From the NCBI GenBank assembly GCA_963787185.1, contig CAWBCC010000009.1, positions 248,001 to 312,000 on the forward strand: a stretch of 64,000 nt of DNA, read 5' to 3'. The notes below the pieces were generated by a model. The model had not been told where the DNA came from, ran no database searches, and saw only the letters and a program-made list of their open reading frames with translations. The translations under genes were made by a program, and so were the position numbers. The DNA comes from JAJXZP01 sp963787185 (GTDB taxonomy: Bacteria > Spirochaetota > Spirochaetia > Treponematales > Rectinemataceae). Below, one piece after another: positions 34,346-43,183 of the stretch (its first letter is position 1; each line of letters opens with the position of its first letter).

Positions 34346-34353
34346 ACGGTGGG

Positions 34354-34389
34354 GGCTCTCATGGAATGCCGGCGCATCTCGTGAGAGCC
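34354..34389 (+). terminator. 8-bp hairpin between rplY and tilS
   Basis: GGCTCTCA (34354-34361) and its exact complement TGAGAGCC (34382-34389) with a 20-nt loop lie 8 nt after rplY. There is no U-run, so this may be an RNA processing or attenuation element rather than a full terminator. Other spirochaetes carry pth at this place. Confidence 0.4.
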
Positions 34390-34457
34390 TCAATTGCGTA
34401 TATTGCGTGAGGATTCACCCGCCCATCCCTGCCCGACAAGCGGTGAGGAGTTCGATC

Positions 34458-35822
34458 ATGAGCCTCGGACCCGCCAAGGGAAGAGTCGAATCGAGTCTTC
34501 TGGCCTTTTTGCGTACCATCGCGCCGAAAGAGGAGGAAGTCCTCATTATCGCGTACTCGGGCGGGCCCGACTCGACGGCTCTTCTCGCGGCCGCCGCCGC
34601 GTTGAATCGGGTCCGGCTTCTCGCCGTGCATGTCGATCACGGGCTTCGGCCCGAGCCCGAGAGGCTCCTCGAACGAAAGCTCGTGATCGAACGCTGTGGG
34701 GAGCTCGGAGTGCGGCTCACGATAGCGAGGATACGTCCCGGTGCCGTCGAGGAACGCGCCGAGCGAAAGCACTGCGGCGTAGAAGCGGCTGCGCGGGATT
34801 ATCGATACCACGCGCTGGAAACCGTGATGAAACGGGAAGCTTCCAGTCATGTGCTCTTCGCCCACAATTACGATGATCAGGTGGAAACCGTCCTCATGCG
34901 GCTGTTCGGAGGCTCCGGCAGCGAGGGGCTTCGCGGTATCGAAGCGGTCAATCCCCCCTGGTTCAGGCCGCTCCTGGGATTGAGCAAAAGGGAACTGCTG
35001 GAATATTTGACCTCTCGCGGCATCGCATGGTCAGAGGATTCGACTAACGTGTCCTTGGACTTTCTGAGAAATCGCGTCCGGCGTCTGCTCGTGCCCCTCC
35101 TCGACGGCGAGTTCGTCGGGTGGAGAAAAGGGCTCGGCCTGACGATCGAGCGGGCCTCGATGGAGGCGGCCGCGATCCGCGAGGGAGCGGAGGCGATAGC
35201 TTTTGGCCCGGCGGGTGATGGATGCCTCGCCGTGGACGCCACTTCCTTCCTTTCCCGGCCCGAATCGTTCCGCCTTTACTCGCTTCTGACCGCGGCCGGA
35301 AAGTTGACTGGCCGAAATCGACTCAGCTATAGGATGGCGCGCGCCGCATTGAGTGCCTTGGGCGAGGGCGGTCGCTATCGGGGAAGCGGAATCGCGCTCA
35401 GCGCGCGGGACGGCAGACTGTTGCTCAGACGCGGCCTTGATTTTCCAAGCCGCGGCGGGTATTTTGTAGTCATCGCCCAACCTTGCCGGGTCAAGGCCGG
35501 GCGCCTTGTCGTCGAGGCATCGTGGACCTTGGACAAAGCCTATGGAATACGTGCGGACGCGTTCCGATTCCCGCTCGTCGTTCGTTCCCGTCGACCCGGT
35601 GATTCCATCGCCATGAATGGTGGGGAAAAGCATCTCGACGGCCTTTTCTCCGAATGGGGCCTGACCGCCGAGTTGCGCGGCTCTGTCCCTGTAGTCGAAG
35701 ACCGCGACGGCATCGTAGCGGTCCTCGGTTCTCCTTTCGGGGTGAAGGACCGCTATCGTGAGCTACCTAAGGCTGAGGGGGGGGAATTAACCCGACTCTC
35801 GGTCACTGTTAAAGGAGCCTGA
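34458..35822 (+). CDS. tilS: tRNA(Ile)-lysidine synthase
   Basis: A 454-residue N-type ATP pyrophosphatase that converts C34 of tRNA-Ile(CAU) to lysidine. The PP-loop is AYSGGPDSTALL near residue 33, then AVHVDHGLRPE, FAHNYDDQVETVLMRLFGGSG and RPLLGLSKRELLEYL. The C-terminal TilS substrate domain begins near residue 380 (FPLVVRSRRPGDSI). ATG 34458 follows GAGGAG by 7 nt. It is followed by ftsH after 7 bp, the widespread tilS-ftsH pair. Confidence 0.95.
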   Translation: MSLGPAKGRVESSLLAFLRTIAPKEEEVLIIAYSGGPDSTALLAAAAALNRVRLLAVHVDHGLRPEPERLLERKLVIERCGELGVRLTIARIRPGAVEERAERKHCGVEAAARDYRYHALETVMKREASSHVLFAHNYDDQVETVLMRLFGGSGSEGLRGIEAVNPPWFRPLLGLSKRELLEYLTSRGIAWSEDSTNVSLDFLRNRVRRLLVPLLDGEFVGWRKGLGLTIERASMEAAAIREGAEAIAFGPAGDGCLAVDATSFLSRPESFRLYSLLTAAGKLTGRNRLSYRMARAALSALGEGGRYRGSGIALSARDGRLLLRRGLDFPSRGGYFVVIAQPCRVKAGRLVVEASWTLDKAYGIRADAFRFPLVVRSRRPGDSIAMNGGEKHLDGLFSEWGLTAELRGSVPVVEDRDGIVAVLGSPFGVKDRYRELPKAEGGELTRLSVTVKGA

Positions 35823-35829
35823 GCCTCGT

Positions 35830-37689
35830 ATGGATTTCGATGATCAAAACAAGCCGCCTCAACGCAAGCAGGAAGGTCCGGCCCGAGGGAGCAAGGCTGC
35901 TCTTGCACTTTTCCTCTCATTGGCTCTTCTCTTTTCGGCTCTTTTCGTTTTCAACGATAAAAATCCGGCCAAGGAGATAGACTATTCCGCTTTCATGACC
36001 TATCTGGACCTCGGCGATGTCGATGCCGTCAAAATCATCGACCAGTTCGAGATACAGGGTACTTTGAAAGGCAAGACCGGAGCCGAAGCTCTTTTCAAGA
36101 CCAACATCCCCTACCTCGATCTTCAGTTGCTCCAAAAATTGCGCGATAAGGACGTCAAGATATCGGGCTCGGTAAAGGGCACCAGCCCCTGGCAGGTACT
36201 TGCCGAATTCGCGCCCTGGCTTTTCGGTTTCTTCATACTTTGGCTGATGCTCAGGCAGGTCCAGGGTAACAACAAGGCTTTCACGTTCGGGAAGAGCAGG
36301 GCAAAGCGATATGTCGAGCCGCCGAGGAAGATCAGCTTTTCGGATGTTGCCGGTCAGAAGGAAGCCAAGTACGAACTGCTCGAAGTTGTCGACTATCTGA
36401 AAAATCCACAAAAATTTGTGAAGATGGGCGCCAGGATTCCTAAGGGAGTGCTTCTTGTCGGAATGCCGGGGACGGGCAAGACTCTTCTCGCAAAGGCCGT
36501 CGCAGGAGAGGCCAACGTCCCCTTTTTCCACATGTCCGGATCGGACTTCGTGGAGATGTTCGTCGGCGTAGGAGCCAGCCGCGTCCGCGATCTTTTCGAA
36601 CAGGGGCGTCGAAGCGCTCCCTGTATTATTTTTATAGATGAACTCGACGCGGTCGGCCGCACCCGCGGCGCCGGCTACGGCGGCGGCCACGATGAGCGGG
36701 AGCAGACCCTCAACCAGATGCTGGTCGAGATGGATGGTTTCGACACCAAGGACGGTGTCATCATCCTCGCGGCGACCAATCGCCCCGATGTGCTCGATCC
36801 CGCGCTGCTTCGGCCGGGTCGCTTCGATCGGCAGGTAGTCGTCGCGATGCCCGATGTGAGGGAGCGCGAGGACATCCTCGCGATCCACATGCAGAAGATC
36901 CCCGTCGATCCGAACGTGGATCTGAAGCGCCTGGCGCGGGCCACCCCCGGAACCTCGGGGGCCGACCTGGCCAATCTGGTAAACGAGGCGGCCCTGTGGG
37001 CCATACGCAAGAACCGGAGCATCGTCGAAATGGAAGATTTCGAAGAGGCACGCGACAAGATACTGATGGGTGTCGCGAGGACCAGCCTTGTCATCACCGA
37101 CGAGGAAAAGCGCGCGACTGCGGTGCACGAAGCGGGGCATGCGCTCATTCACTATCATCTGGCTCACTCCGACCCCCTGCACAAAGTCACCGTGGTGCCG
37201 CGAGGACGGGCTCTGGGGCTCACCCTTTCCTTGCCCGAGAAGGACGTATATTCCCGATCGCGCGCCTGGCTCGAGGACCGCATCTGCGTCATGTACGGTG
37301 GCTTTGCCGCCGAAAAGATCATCTATGGCGAGACCACGACGGGAACGGCGCAGGACATCAGACAGGCCACCGACTTCGCGCGCAAGATGGTCTGTGAATG
37401 GGGGATGGCCGACGAAATGGGGCCTGTCGCCTTCGGTCAGGAAGATGAACCCATCTTCATAGGGAAAGAGATAGCCCAACACAAGGATTACTCCGAGGAC
37501 ACCGCAAAAAAGATCGATGCCGCCGTCAAGCGGATACTCGAGGACGCGCTCGCGAGAGTGATCAACCTTCTGACCGAGCACCGCGATCAGCTCGAACGTC
37601 TCGCGGACGAACTCGTCGCCAAAGAGACTCTCGAAGACGCCGATGTGCGGCGACTGCTCGGTTTTCCGGTCCGAGAGGCTCGGGCCTAG
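35830..37689 (+). CDS. ftsH: ATP-dependent zinc metalloprotease FtsH
   Basis: A 619-residue membrane AAA+ protease. Two transmembrane helices (LALFLSLALLFSALFVF near 18-36 and FAPWLFGFFILWLML near 125) flank a small outer domain. The AAA module has Walker A GMPGTGKT near 210 (Met for the usual Pro), Walker B CIIFIDELDAVGR near 263 and the SRH arginine finger LLRPGRFDRQ. The zinc site is VHEAGHALIH near 435. It degrades membrane and short-lived cytoplasmic proteins. Confidence 0.97.
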   Translation: MDFDDQNKPPQRKQEGPARGSKAALALFLSLALLFSALFVFNDKNPAKEIDYSAFMTYLDLGDVDAVKIIDQFEIQGTLKGKTGAEALFKTNIPYLDLQLLQKLRDKDVKISGSVKGTSPWQVLAEFAPWLFGFFILWLMLRQVQGNNKAFTFGKSRAKRYVEPPRKISFSDVAGQKEAKYELLEVVDYLKNPQKFVKMGARIPKGVLLVGMPGTGKTLLAKAVAGEANVPFFHMSGSDFVEMFVGVGASRVRDLFEQGRRSAPCIIFIDELDAVGRTRGAGYGGGHDEREQTLNQMLVEMDGFDTKDGVIILAATNRPDVLDPALLRPGRFDRQVVVAMPDVREREDILAIHMQKIPVDPNVDLKRLARATPGTSGADLANLVNEAALWAIRKNRSIVEMEDFEEARDKILMGVARTSLVITDEEKRATAVHEAGHALIHYHLAHSDPLHKVTVVPRGRALGLTLSLPEKDVYSRSRAWLEDRICVMYGGFAAEKIIYGETTTGTAQDIRQATDFARKMVCEWGMADEMGPVAFGQEDEPIFIGKEIAQHKDYSEDTAKKIDAAVKRILEDALARVINLLTEHRDQLERLADELVAKETLEDADVRRLLGFPVREARA

Positions 37690-37694
37690 CGACC

Positions 37695-39650
37695 ATGCCC
37701 GCTCTGTCTGGGGGCCGGGTTCGATCGGCGGCTTATCTGGCCGCGGCCTTCGTGTTCGGCGCGACATGCGGAGTCGGCGGATCGCAAGCATATGCGCAGT
37801 CCGCGACGGATGCGGACGCTGCGATCGCCCGAGCGTATTTCGACGAAGCCCACCAGAGGGCGACGGAGGGAGATTGGGCGGGTGCGGCTTCCCTTCTCGC
37901 TACCGCCGAAGAAAGCGACGCCACCGACTCGGATGTCCGCTACCTCTCGGCCCTGGCTCTGATCCAGAACGGCGCCTATCCGGGGAAGAGCCTCGCGGAA
38001 CTGGATGCGGCCATGGCAGCCGATCGCTTCAGCTATTACCGTGCCTACGATGCGATCATTCTCAGGGCGGAACTCCTGGTCAGAACCGGACGCTATTCCG
38101 AGGCATTGACGGCGCTTCAGGGCCTGAGCGTCGACGCCGACATCAGCTGGATACGATGCAGAGCCTTCGACGGCCTGAGGGACAAGGTTTCCTTCGATTC
38201 GGAGTTGAACGACGCCTTTTCCCGATTTCCCGACGATGTCCGCTTTCCGCGGATATTTCTCGAAAGCCTCGGCTCTCTCGGCCGTGCAGCCGCCCGAACT
38301 CCAACGGAAGCCGCATTGGGCGGCATCGTCCTCGCCCGTCTATCCCGCTACTCGGCTCTCGATCCGGAGATCCAGATTTTGGCCGCGCCCATCATGGGCG
38401 ATGAAAAGGCGCAGCGCGACGCGGTGCTCGCGTACCGGGCCTCCGGGGGCCTCGGCGCGCGGGCGACACTGCTCGCGCTGGAATACGGTATCATCGATCA
38501 AAAGACGGCTAGCGCGGAACTCTTTTCCGGCCGGTATCCCTTGACGCTCGACGATATCGATCGCGCCGTAGAGCTTGCACAAAGCGATGCCGATCTCTCG
38601 GCCGTTGGAGCCGGCCTCGACGGCTACAGCGGAAGCCTTCTCGTCGAGAGCGGCGACGGCATCTCGGAGGCCGTCGCTCTGAAGGCGGGACGGGCGATCT
38701 CCTGGACAAGAAGCTACGACGATGCGCGCGGGCATATCTCCTACGTACTCGACTTGGCGGACGAAGAGCCTACGGGACTCGAGGTCACCCTTCCGGACGC
38801 GGACATTCATGTGGCCTATTCGAAGTATCCATATTGCTCGATGGTGAGTTTCGCCGACAAATCGAAGACGACCTCGTATCGTTTCGCTCCGGACGCGCTG
38901 TTCTACGCTCCCGTGAGCTTGCGCAGAATCCTAGGTGAAGACAGGAGCGAACGATTTGTACCCGTCTATGCCGGAGCGCCTCTGCCCACCGAAGCGGCTT
39001 GCGCCGCCTCCGCTCTGGAAATAGCCCTGCGTTCCGCAGACGGGGGGGAAGAGCAGATTATGAGCCTCGACCGCGGGATCCCTCAGCGACGAGAGACATG
39101 GAAGGCCGGACGCCTGTATGCCGTCCTGACATACGAGCAGGGGAGCCCGAGCGTCGAGCGCGTCGATTCCGACGGCGACGGCAGATTCGAGACCGAGCGT
39201 CTCTACGGGCGCATTGTCGGCGCCGTCGATCCGAGCGATGTGGTCGTCGAATGGGTGCTGATAGACACGAAAGGTACCGGCATTTTCGATTACCGCGAGC
39301 AGACGATTTTCCCTTTTCGCAAGGAATGGGACTTCGACGACAACGGCACTATCGATGCCATTCAGTTCCAGCAGGCGGATGGATCCATAGTGCGCGAGTT
39401 TTCGTCGAGGCTGGATGGTCGCTTCGACGAGACGATGACCATAAAGGACGGGAAAATCGTCTCCCTCACGAAGAATGGACGAAGGGTCAGGCTCATCCCG
39501 GATGCCAACTCGTCGCTGACATGGATAGACGCCAAAGCCTTCGACTTCGGCAGTAACGTGCCGGCCGGTGAAGGTGTTTTTACGATAAAGAAGACGAGAG
39601 TACGAATCGTTCGGGTGGATTCCCAAATCTTCGCGGAGATGGTTCCTTGA
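37695..39650 (+). CDS. Secreted TPR-like protein of unknown function
   Basis: A 651-residue exported protein. The N-terminus (YLAAAFVFGATCGVGGSQAYA) is a signal peptide. Residues about 40-280 are helical repeats of TPR character (AHQRATEGDWAGAASLLATA). The C-terminal half is beta-rich, with a DSDGDGRFETERLYG stretch followed by WDFDDNGTIDAI, two Asp-rich loops resembling calcium-binding dockerin/EF-type turns. It overlaps the protease gene by 4 bp (TTGA), suggesting a joint role in the periplasm or on the surface. Confidence 0.6.
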   Translation: MPALSGGRVRSAAYLAAAFVFGATCGVGGSQAYAQSATDADAAIARAYFDEAHQRATEGDWAGAASLLATAEESDATDSDVRYLSALALIQNGAYPGKSLAELDAAMAADRFSYYRAYDAIILRAELLVRTGRYSEALTALQGLSVDADISWIRCRAFDGLRDKVSFDSELNDAFSRFPDDVRFPRIFLESLGSLGRAAARTPTEAALGGIVLARLSRYSALDPEIQILAAPIMGDEKAQRDAVLAYRASGGLGARATLLALEYGIIDQKTASAELFSGRYPLTLDDIDRAVELAQSDADLSAVGAGLDGYSGSLLVESGDGISEAVALKAGRAISWTRSYDDARGHISYVLDLADEEPTGLEVTLPDADIHVAYSKYPYCSMVSFADKSKTTSYRFAPDALFYAPVSLRRILGEDRSERFVPVYAGAPLPTEAACAASALEIALRSADGGEEQIMSLDRGIPQRRETWKAGRLYAVLTYEQGSPSVERVDSDGDGRFETERLYGRIVGAVDPSDVVVEWVLIDTKGTGIFDYREQTIFPFRKEWDFDDNGTIDAIQFQQADGSIVREFSSRLDGRFDETMTIKDGKIVSLTKNGRRVRLIPDANSSLTWIDAKAFDFGSNVPAGEGVFTIKKTRVRIVRVDSQIFAEMVP

Positions 39651-41527
39651 AACACATGGTGCTCTATTTCGTGATCGTCACCGGCCTCATTTTCGGCTCC
39701 TGTGCAAGCGCTCCCAAAGCGACGGCCAAACCGGCGCCTTCGTACGCGACGCTCAAGATACAAGAGCTGACGACGATGGAGCAGGATGATCCGGCGCGCG
39801 CAGTGGAAGCTTGTGCTTCTATCCTCGATTCAAGTGCCGGCGATTCATCGGGATCGCAGGCACCTTCGATCGAGGATATTCGTCGGCTCGCCGCGAGCGC
39901 CGAGCTGGCAGTGTACAACGGTTATCGTACGGCCGTATCCGCGGGCGACTGGAATGCGGCGATGGGGGCCTTCGCAAGCCTCCGCGCGATCGCGGGCGAT
40001 CCCGAGCTCTCGAATCTTCTGCCGCACGATGCGGCTGCGGAGGCGGCCAAAGGCGACTTGCATTCGGCCGAGATCGAATCCAAGGAAGCGGAGGCCGTTT
40101 TCGGCAAGGGCTTGACCGCGGCTGCACTGACCCTTTATATCGATTCGCTGGATGCTGGCCGTGACAAGGATCCCTCGCTTTCCTCCGATGAGCTTCAGCG
40201 CTGGACGAGCCGTGCCCTCGGAGCTCGCGACCGGTCCAGCCTCGCCGTGCTCATTTCGCTCGAGTCCTCGCGCGGTCTTCAGCCCCCCAAAGACGCGGCC
40301 GAATATCTGGCCTCGAAGGATCCCATCTCGGCCATGAGAAAAGGCGTAGTGACGATCGATGTGGATCGCGGCATCAAGATCGAACAAGGATACGGTATAC
40401 CCGACAGGGTGCTCGGCTCGGGTTTTTATATCGACAGAGGCGGCTATCTCATAACGAATTACCATGTCATCTCCAGCGAGGTCGATCCCAAGTACAGGGG
40501 CTACTCGCGCATCACCGTCCGCCCTCCCGACGCTCCCGAAGTACGTCTTCCAGCCAAGGTCGTCGGATGGGATCGTCTGCTCGACCTCGCGCTGGTCAAG
40601 GTGGACACGACTCCCGACTACGTGTTTTCGCTGGCGAGAGGCAATGCTCTTGCCGCGGGAGAGCGCATTCTGGCGATCGGCTCACCGGCCGGACTCGAAA
40701 ACACCGTGACCTCCGGCATCGTCAGCGCAGTAGGACGACATCTTCTGGCGATCGGCGACGTTTTCCAGCTCGACGCAGCCCTCAACCCCGGCAATTCGGG
40801 AGGTCCCGTAATCGACGATGCCGGCAAGGTCGAGGGCGTAGCCTTCGCGGGGCTTCCACAGTTCCAGGGGCTGAACTTCGCCATCCCCTCCTCCTGGCTT
40901 CTGCGCATCCTTCCGGCGCTGTTTCGCGGCGGAGAAGTCAAGCACGCGTGGCTCGGGCTTGCCCTAGCCGAGGACCATGCTCCGCCGGCGGAGAAGAATA
41001 GCGATCGCCTGGAGGTGACTTACCGGCATCCGTCCATGGCCCCGGGCATTGAACAGGGCGATTTCATCGACTCGATCGACGGAACGAAACTCGACAAGCT
41101 GACGGACGCGCAGGCATTCATTTTGTCATGCTCGCCGAAGAGCCTCGTCCTCGTTGCGATCGGCGATGCGCAAGGGTCGCGAACGCTGATTCGCTATCTC
41201 GGGGATCGTCCTTATGCGCCGATCGAATCGGCCGTTGCCATGGATCGAAAGGACAAACTGTTTCCTGTCCTGTACGGCATGACGGTCGCGAGACTTCCGA
41301 GCGGGTCCTTCGGCCAGACCTCATATACGATCACGAGGATATGGCCGGGAACGATCGCCGATGAATCCGGTCTTTCCGTCGACGATCCGTTCCAACTTCG
41401 CAATTTCTACGTCGACGACTCGCAGCGCGCCGCCTTTATCCAAATCCAGGTCGAGAAACGCAAGGCCGGCTTTCTGGAAAGCGTCATTCAACTGGCGGCT
41501 ACGATAGACGATCCGTCTTTCATATGA
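39647..41527 (+). CDS. Lipoprotein trypsin-like serine protease with PDZ-like region (HtrA-related)
   Basis: A 626-residue lipoprotein: lipobox FGSCAS near residue 19, a 200-residue helical N-terminal region, then a chymotrypsin-fold protease with the triad His in LITNYHVISS near 270, Asp in LLDLALVKV near 308 and Ser in NPGNSGGPVID near 388. A C-terminal PDZ-like segment (MAPGIEQGDFIDSIDGTKL) follows, then a second half-repeat (IADESGLSVDDPF). The start is TTG overlapping the previous stop. It resembles DegP/HtrA in the core, but the N-terminal domain is unlike it. Confidence 0.8.
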   Translation: MKHMVLYFVIVTGLIFGSCASAPKATAKPAPSYATLKIQELTTMEQDDPARAVEACASILDSSAGDSSGSQAPSIEDIRRLAASAELAVYNGYRTAVSAGDWNAAMGAFASLRAIAGDPELSNLLPHDAAAEAAKGDLHSAEIESKEAEAVFGKGLTAAALTLYIDSLDAGRDKDPSLSSDELQRWTSRALGARDRSSLAVLISLESSRGLQPPKDAAEYLASKDPISAMRKGVVTIDVDRGIKIEQGYGIPDRVLGSGFYIDRGGYLITNYHVISSEVDPKYRGYSRITVRPPDAPEVRLPAKVVGWDRLLDLALVKVDTTPDYVFSLARGNALAAGERILAIGSPAGLENTVTSGIVSAVGRHLLAIGDVFQLDAALNPGNSGGPVIDDAGKVEGVAFAGLPQFQGLNFAIPSSWLLRILPALFRGGEVKHAWLGLALAEDHAPPAEKNSDRLEVTYRHPSMAPGIEQGDFIDSIDGTKLDKLTDAQAFILSCSPKSLVLVAIGDAQGSRTLIRYLGDRPYAPIESAVAMDRKDKLFPVLYGMTVARLPSGSFGQTSYTITRIWPGTIADESGLSVDDPFQLRNFYVDDSQRAAFIQIQVEKRKAGFLESVIQLAATIDDPSFI

Positions 41528-41568
41528 TTTTTCCGGACGGGGCCCGCCTTCCACTTCTTCCCGAGGCC

Positions 41569-41596
41569 TTGCATTTTCGCTTTTGAGGCATATAGT
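41569..41596 (+). promoter_or_regulatory. Putative promoter of the chemotaxis operon
   Basis: TTGCAT (41569-41574), 16-nt spacer, TATAGT (41591-41596), about 23 nt before the first ATG with AAGGA between. Confidence 0.5.
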
Positions 41597-41619
41597 GGGC
41601 TTACGGGAGCACAAGGAAA

Positions 41620-41946
41620 ATGAATCACGGCGCATCGCCCGAGGTACTCAGTCTCGTTCCGTCGCTCACGATCGATAAGGCGGCAGAGCTCAAAACCAAG
41701 ATTTCAAAAGCGCTGGAGGGCTCCGATCTGATTCATCTGGAGCTTTCCAAAGTCGAGGATCTCGATCTGGCCTGTCTTCAATTGATCTACGCGGCCCGGT
41801 CGGCCGCGCGGGCAGCCGGAAAGCGCATCGTCTTGGTCGGAAATCCCTCTCCGCATGTGATGAAGCGACTTGCCGCCGCCGGCTTCCTCCGTTCGAATCC
41901 GGGAGCGGAAGCGGGTCCGCTGGAGACGGCGCTCATCAATGTCTGA
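41620..41946 (+). CDS. STAS-domain protein at the head of the che operon
   Basis: A 108-residue single STAS domain: LSLVPSLTIDKAAELKTKI, LIHLELSKVEDLDLACLQLIYAA and GKRIVLVGNPSPHVMKRL. In anti-anti-sigma factors the residue after the Asp in the DSSG motif is the phosphorylated Ser; here the loop reads DLAC, so phosphorylation is doubtful. It ends just before cheA and is presumably cotranscribed; a scaffold or signalling partner is inferred. Confidence 0.75.
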   Translation: MNHGASPEVLSLVPSLTIDKAAELKTKISKALEGSDLIHLELSKVEDLDLACLQLIYAARSAARAAGKRIVLVGNPSPHVMKRLAAAGFLRSNPGAEAGPLETALINV

Positions 41947-41965
41947 CACCCGGGGGAGGCCGTCC

Positions 41966-43183
41966 ATGATCGATAAATTCAAAGCATCTTTTCGCGAAGA
42001 ATCCCGCGAACTTCTTTCACTGCTCGAGGAGACGCTGCTCGAGCTCGAATCGGACCCGGGCAATTCCGAATTGATCAATGCCGCATTCCGTGCGATTCAC
42101 ACCATCAAGGGCTCAGCCGCCATGTTCGGATACGACGCCATCAGCCGCTTCACGCACGATATCGAGAATATCCTCGATAGATGCAGAAGCGGGGACCTTT
42201 CGGTGACGAAAGACTTCATCGACATGAACCTCAAGGCGCGGGATCATGTCCTTTCTCTTCTCGAGCACGAGGAGGCTCCGCCGCCGGAGCTCGAGAAATC
42301 GGGTGACGCCATCCTGGCACGCCTTCGCGATTTCGCCGGCGAGTCCGGGGGCGAAATCGTCGCTCAGGCTGTCTCGACGGAGGCCGCCCGCCCGCCCGCG
42401 GCGAATCTCCAAAACGTAAATATCGGCGGCCTCGACAAGACTGCACCCGGCAAGATGAGAACCTTTCGCATCCAATTCAGACCGAGTCCCGAAGTATTCA
42501 AGAACGGCACGAGGGTCTTGAGTCTCATCGAGGAACTCGCCGGCCTCGGCAGCGCCGATGTCTTTCCCCATACCGAGCTGATACCGTCGTTCGAATCGAT
42601 GGACCCGGAAGTCTGTTATTGCTTTTGGGACGTGATGCTTACGACGGAGCACGACATCAACGCCCTGCGAGACGTGTTCATTTTCGTCGAGGACCAGTCC
42701 GAGCTCAAGATCGAGGAACTCCCGTCGGAGGAAGTTTCGACGTCCGACGGGGGGCCGCGAAAACTCGGAGAAATTGCCAATCGAACGCGGCGAGGTGTCG
42801 CCCGCCGCACTTTCCGAGGCGTTGAGCTCTCAGAAACGTCTCGGCGAAGTGCTTGTCGAGAAGCATATCGTATCCAAGCCGCAGGTCGAGTCCGCTCTCG
42901 TCGAACAAGAGCATATCAAGAAGGCACAGCAACGGACGGATTCGGGAATGGGTTCCATACGCGTGGCCAGCGACAAGCTCGACGCTCTCGTCGACCTCGT
43001 GGGCGAGCTCGTTACGCTTCAGGCTCGCCTGAGTCAAACTTCACTGGATATCAGGGATTCTTCGCTGGGATCCATCTCCGAACAGTTCGAGCGACTCATA
43101 GCTCAGCTGCGCGACAATACGATGGTTATGCGGATGCTTCCCATCGGCAGCACCTTCAACAAATTCCGAAGGTTGGTGCGTGA
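41966..43183 (+). CDS. cheA: CheA histidine kinase, N-terminal half (frameshifted)
   Basis: This frame encodes the CheA P1 phosphotransfer domain with the phospho-accepting His in AIHTIKGSAAMFG near residue 50. A second domain follows (RTFRIQFRPSPEVFKNGTR to about residue 250) that fits the CheY/CheB-binding P2 position. Homology ends at RKLGEI (42758-42775). After that the frame runs on for 400 nt as an Arg-rich shadow to 43183. The matching downstream sequence is in the +1 frame. ATG 41966 follows GGGAGG. As given, a normal ribosome would make a truncated CheA without a catalytic core. Confidence 0.85.
   Translation: MIDKFKASFREESRELLSLLEETLLELESDPGNSELINAAFRAIHTIKGSAAMFGYDAISRFTHDIENILDRCRSGDLSVTKDFIDMNLKARDHVLSLLEHEEAPPPELEKSGDAILARLRDFAGESGGEIVAQAVSTEAARPPAANLQNVNIGGLDKTAPGKMRTFRIQFRPSPEVFKNGTRVLSLIEELAGLGSADVFPHTELIPSFESMDPEVCYCFWDVMLTTEHDINALRDVFIFVEDQSELKIEELPSEEVSTSDGGPRKLGEIANRTRRGVARRTFRGVELSETSRRSACREAYRIQAAGRVRSRRTRAYQEGTATDGFGNGFHTRGQRQARRSRRPRGRARYASGSPESNFTGYQGFFAGIHLRTVRATHSSAARQYDGYADASHRQHLQQIPKVGA

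Noticed and set aside
42775..43183. The continuing first cheA frame after RKLGEI as real protein
   Set aside because: It is Arg/Ser-rich and without homology, while the +1 frame encodes the conserved CheA kinase core.
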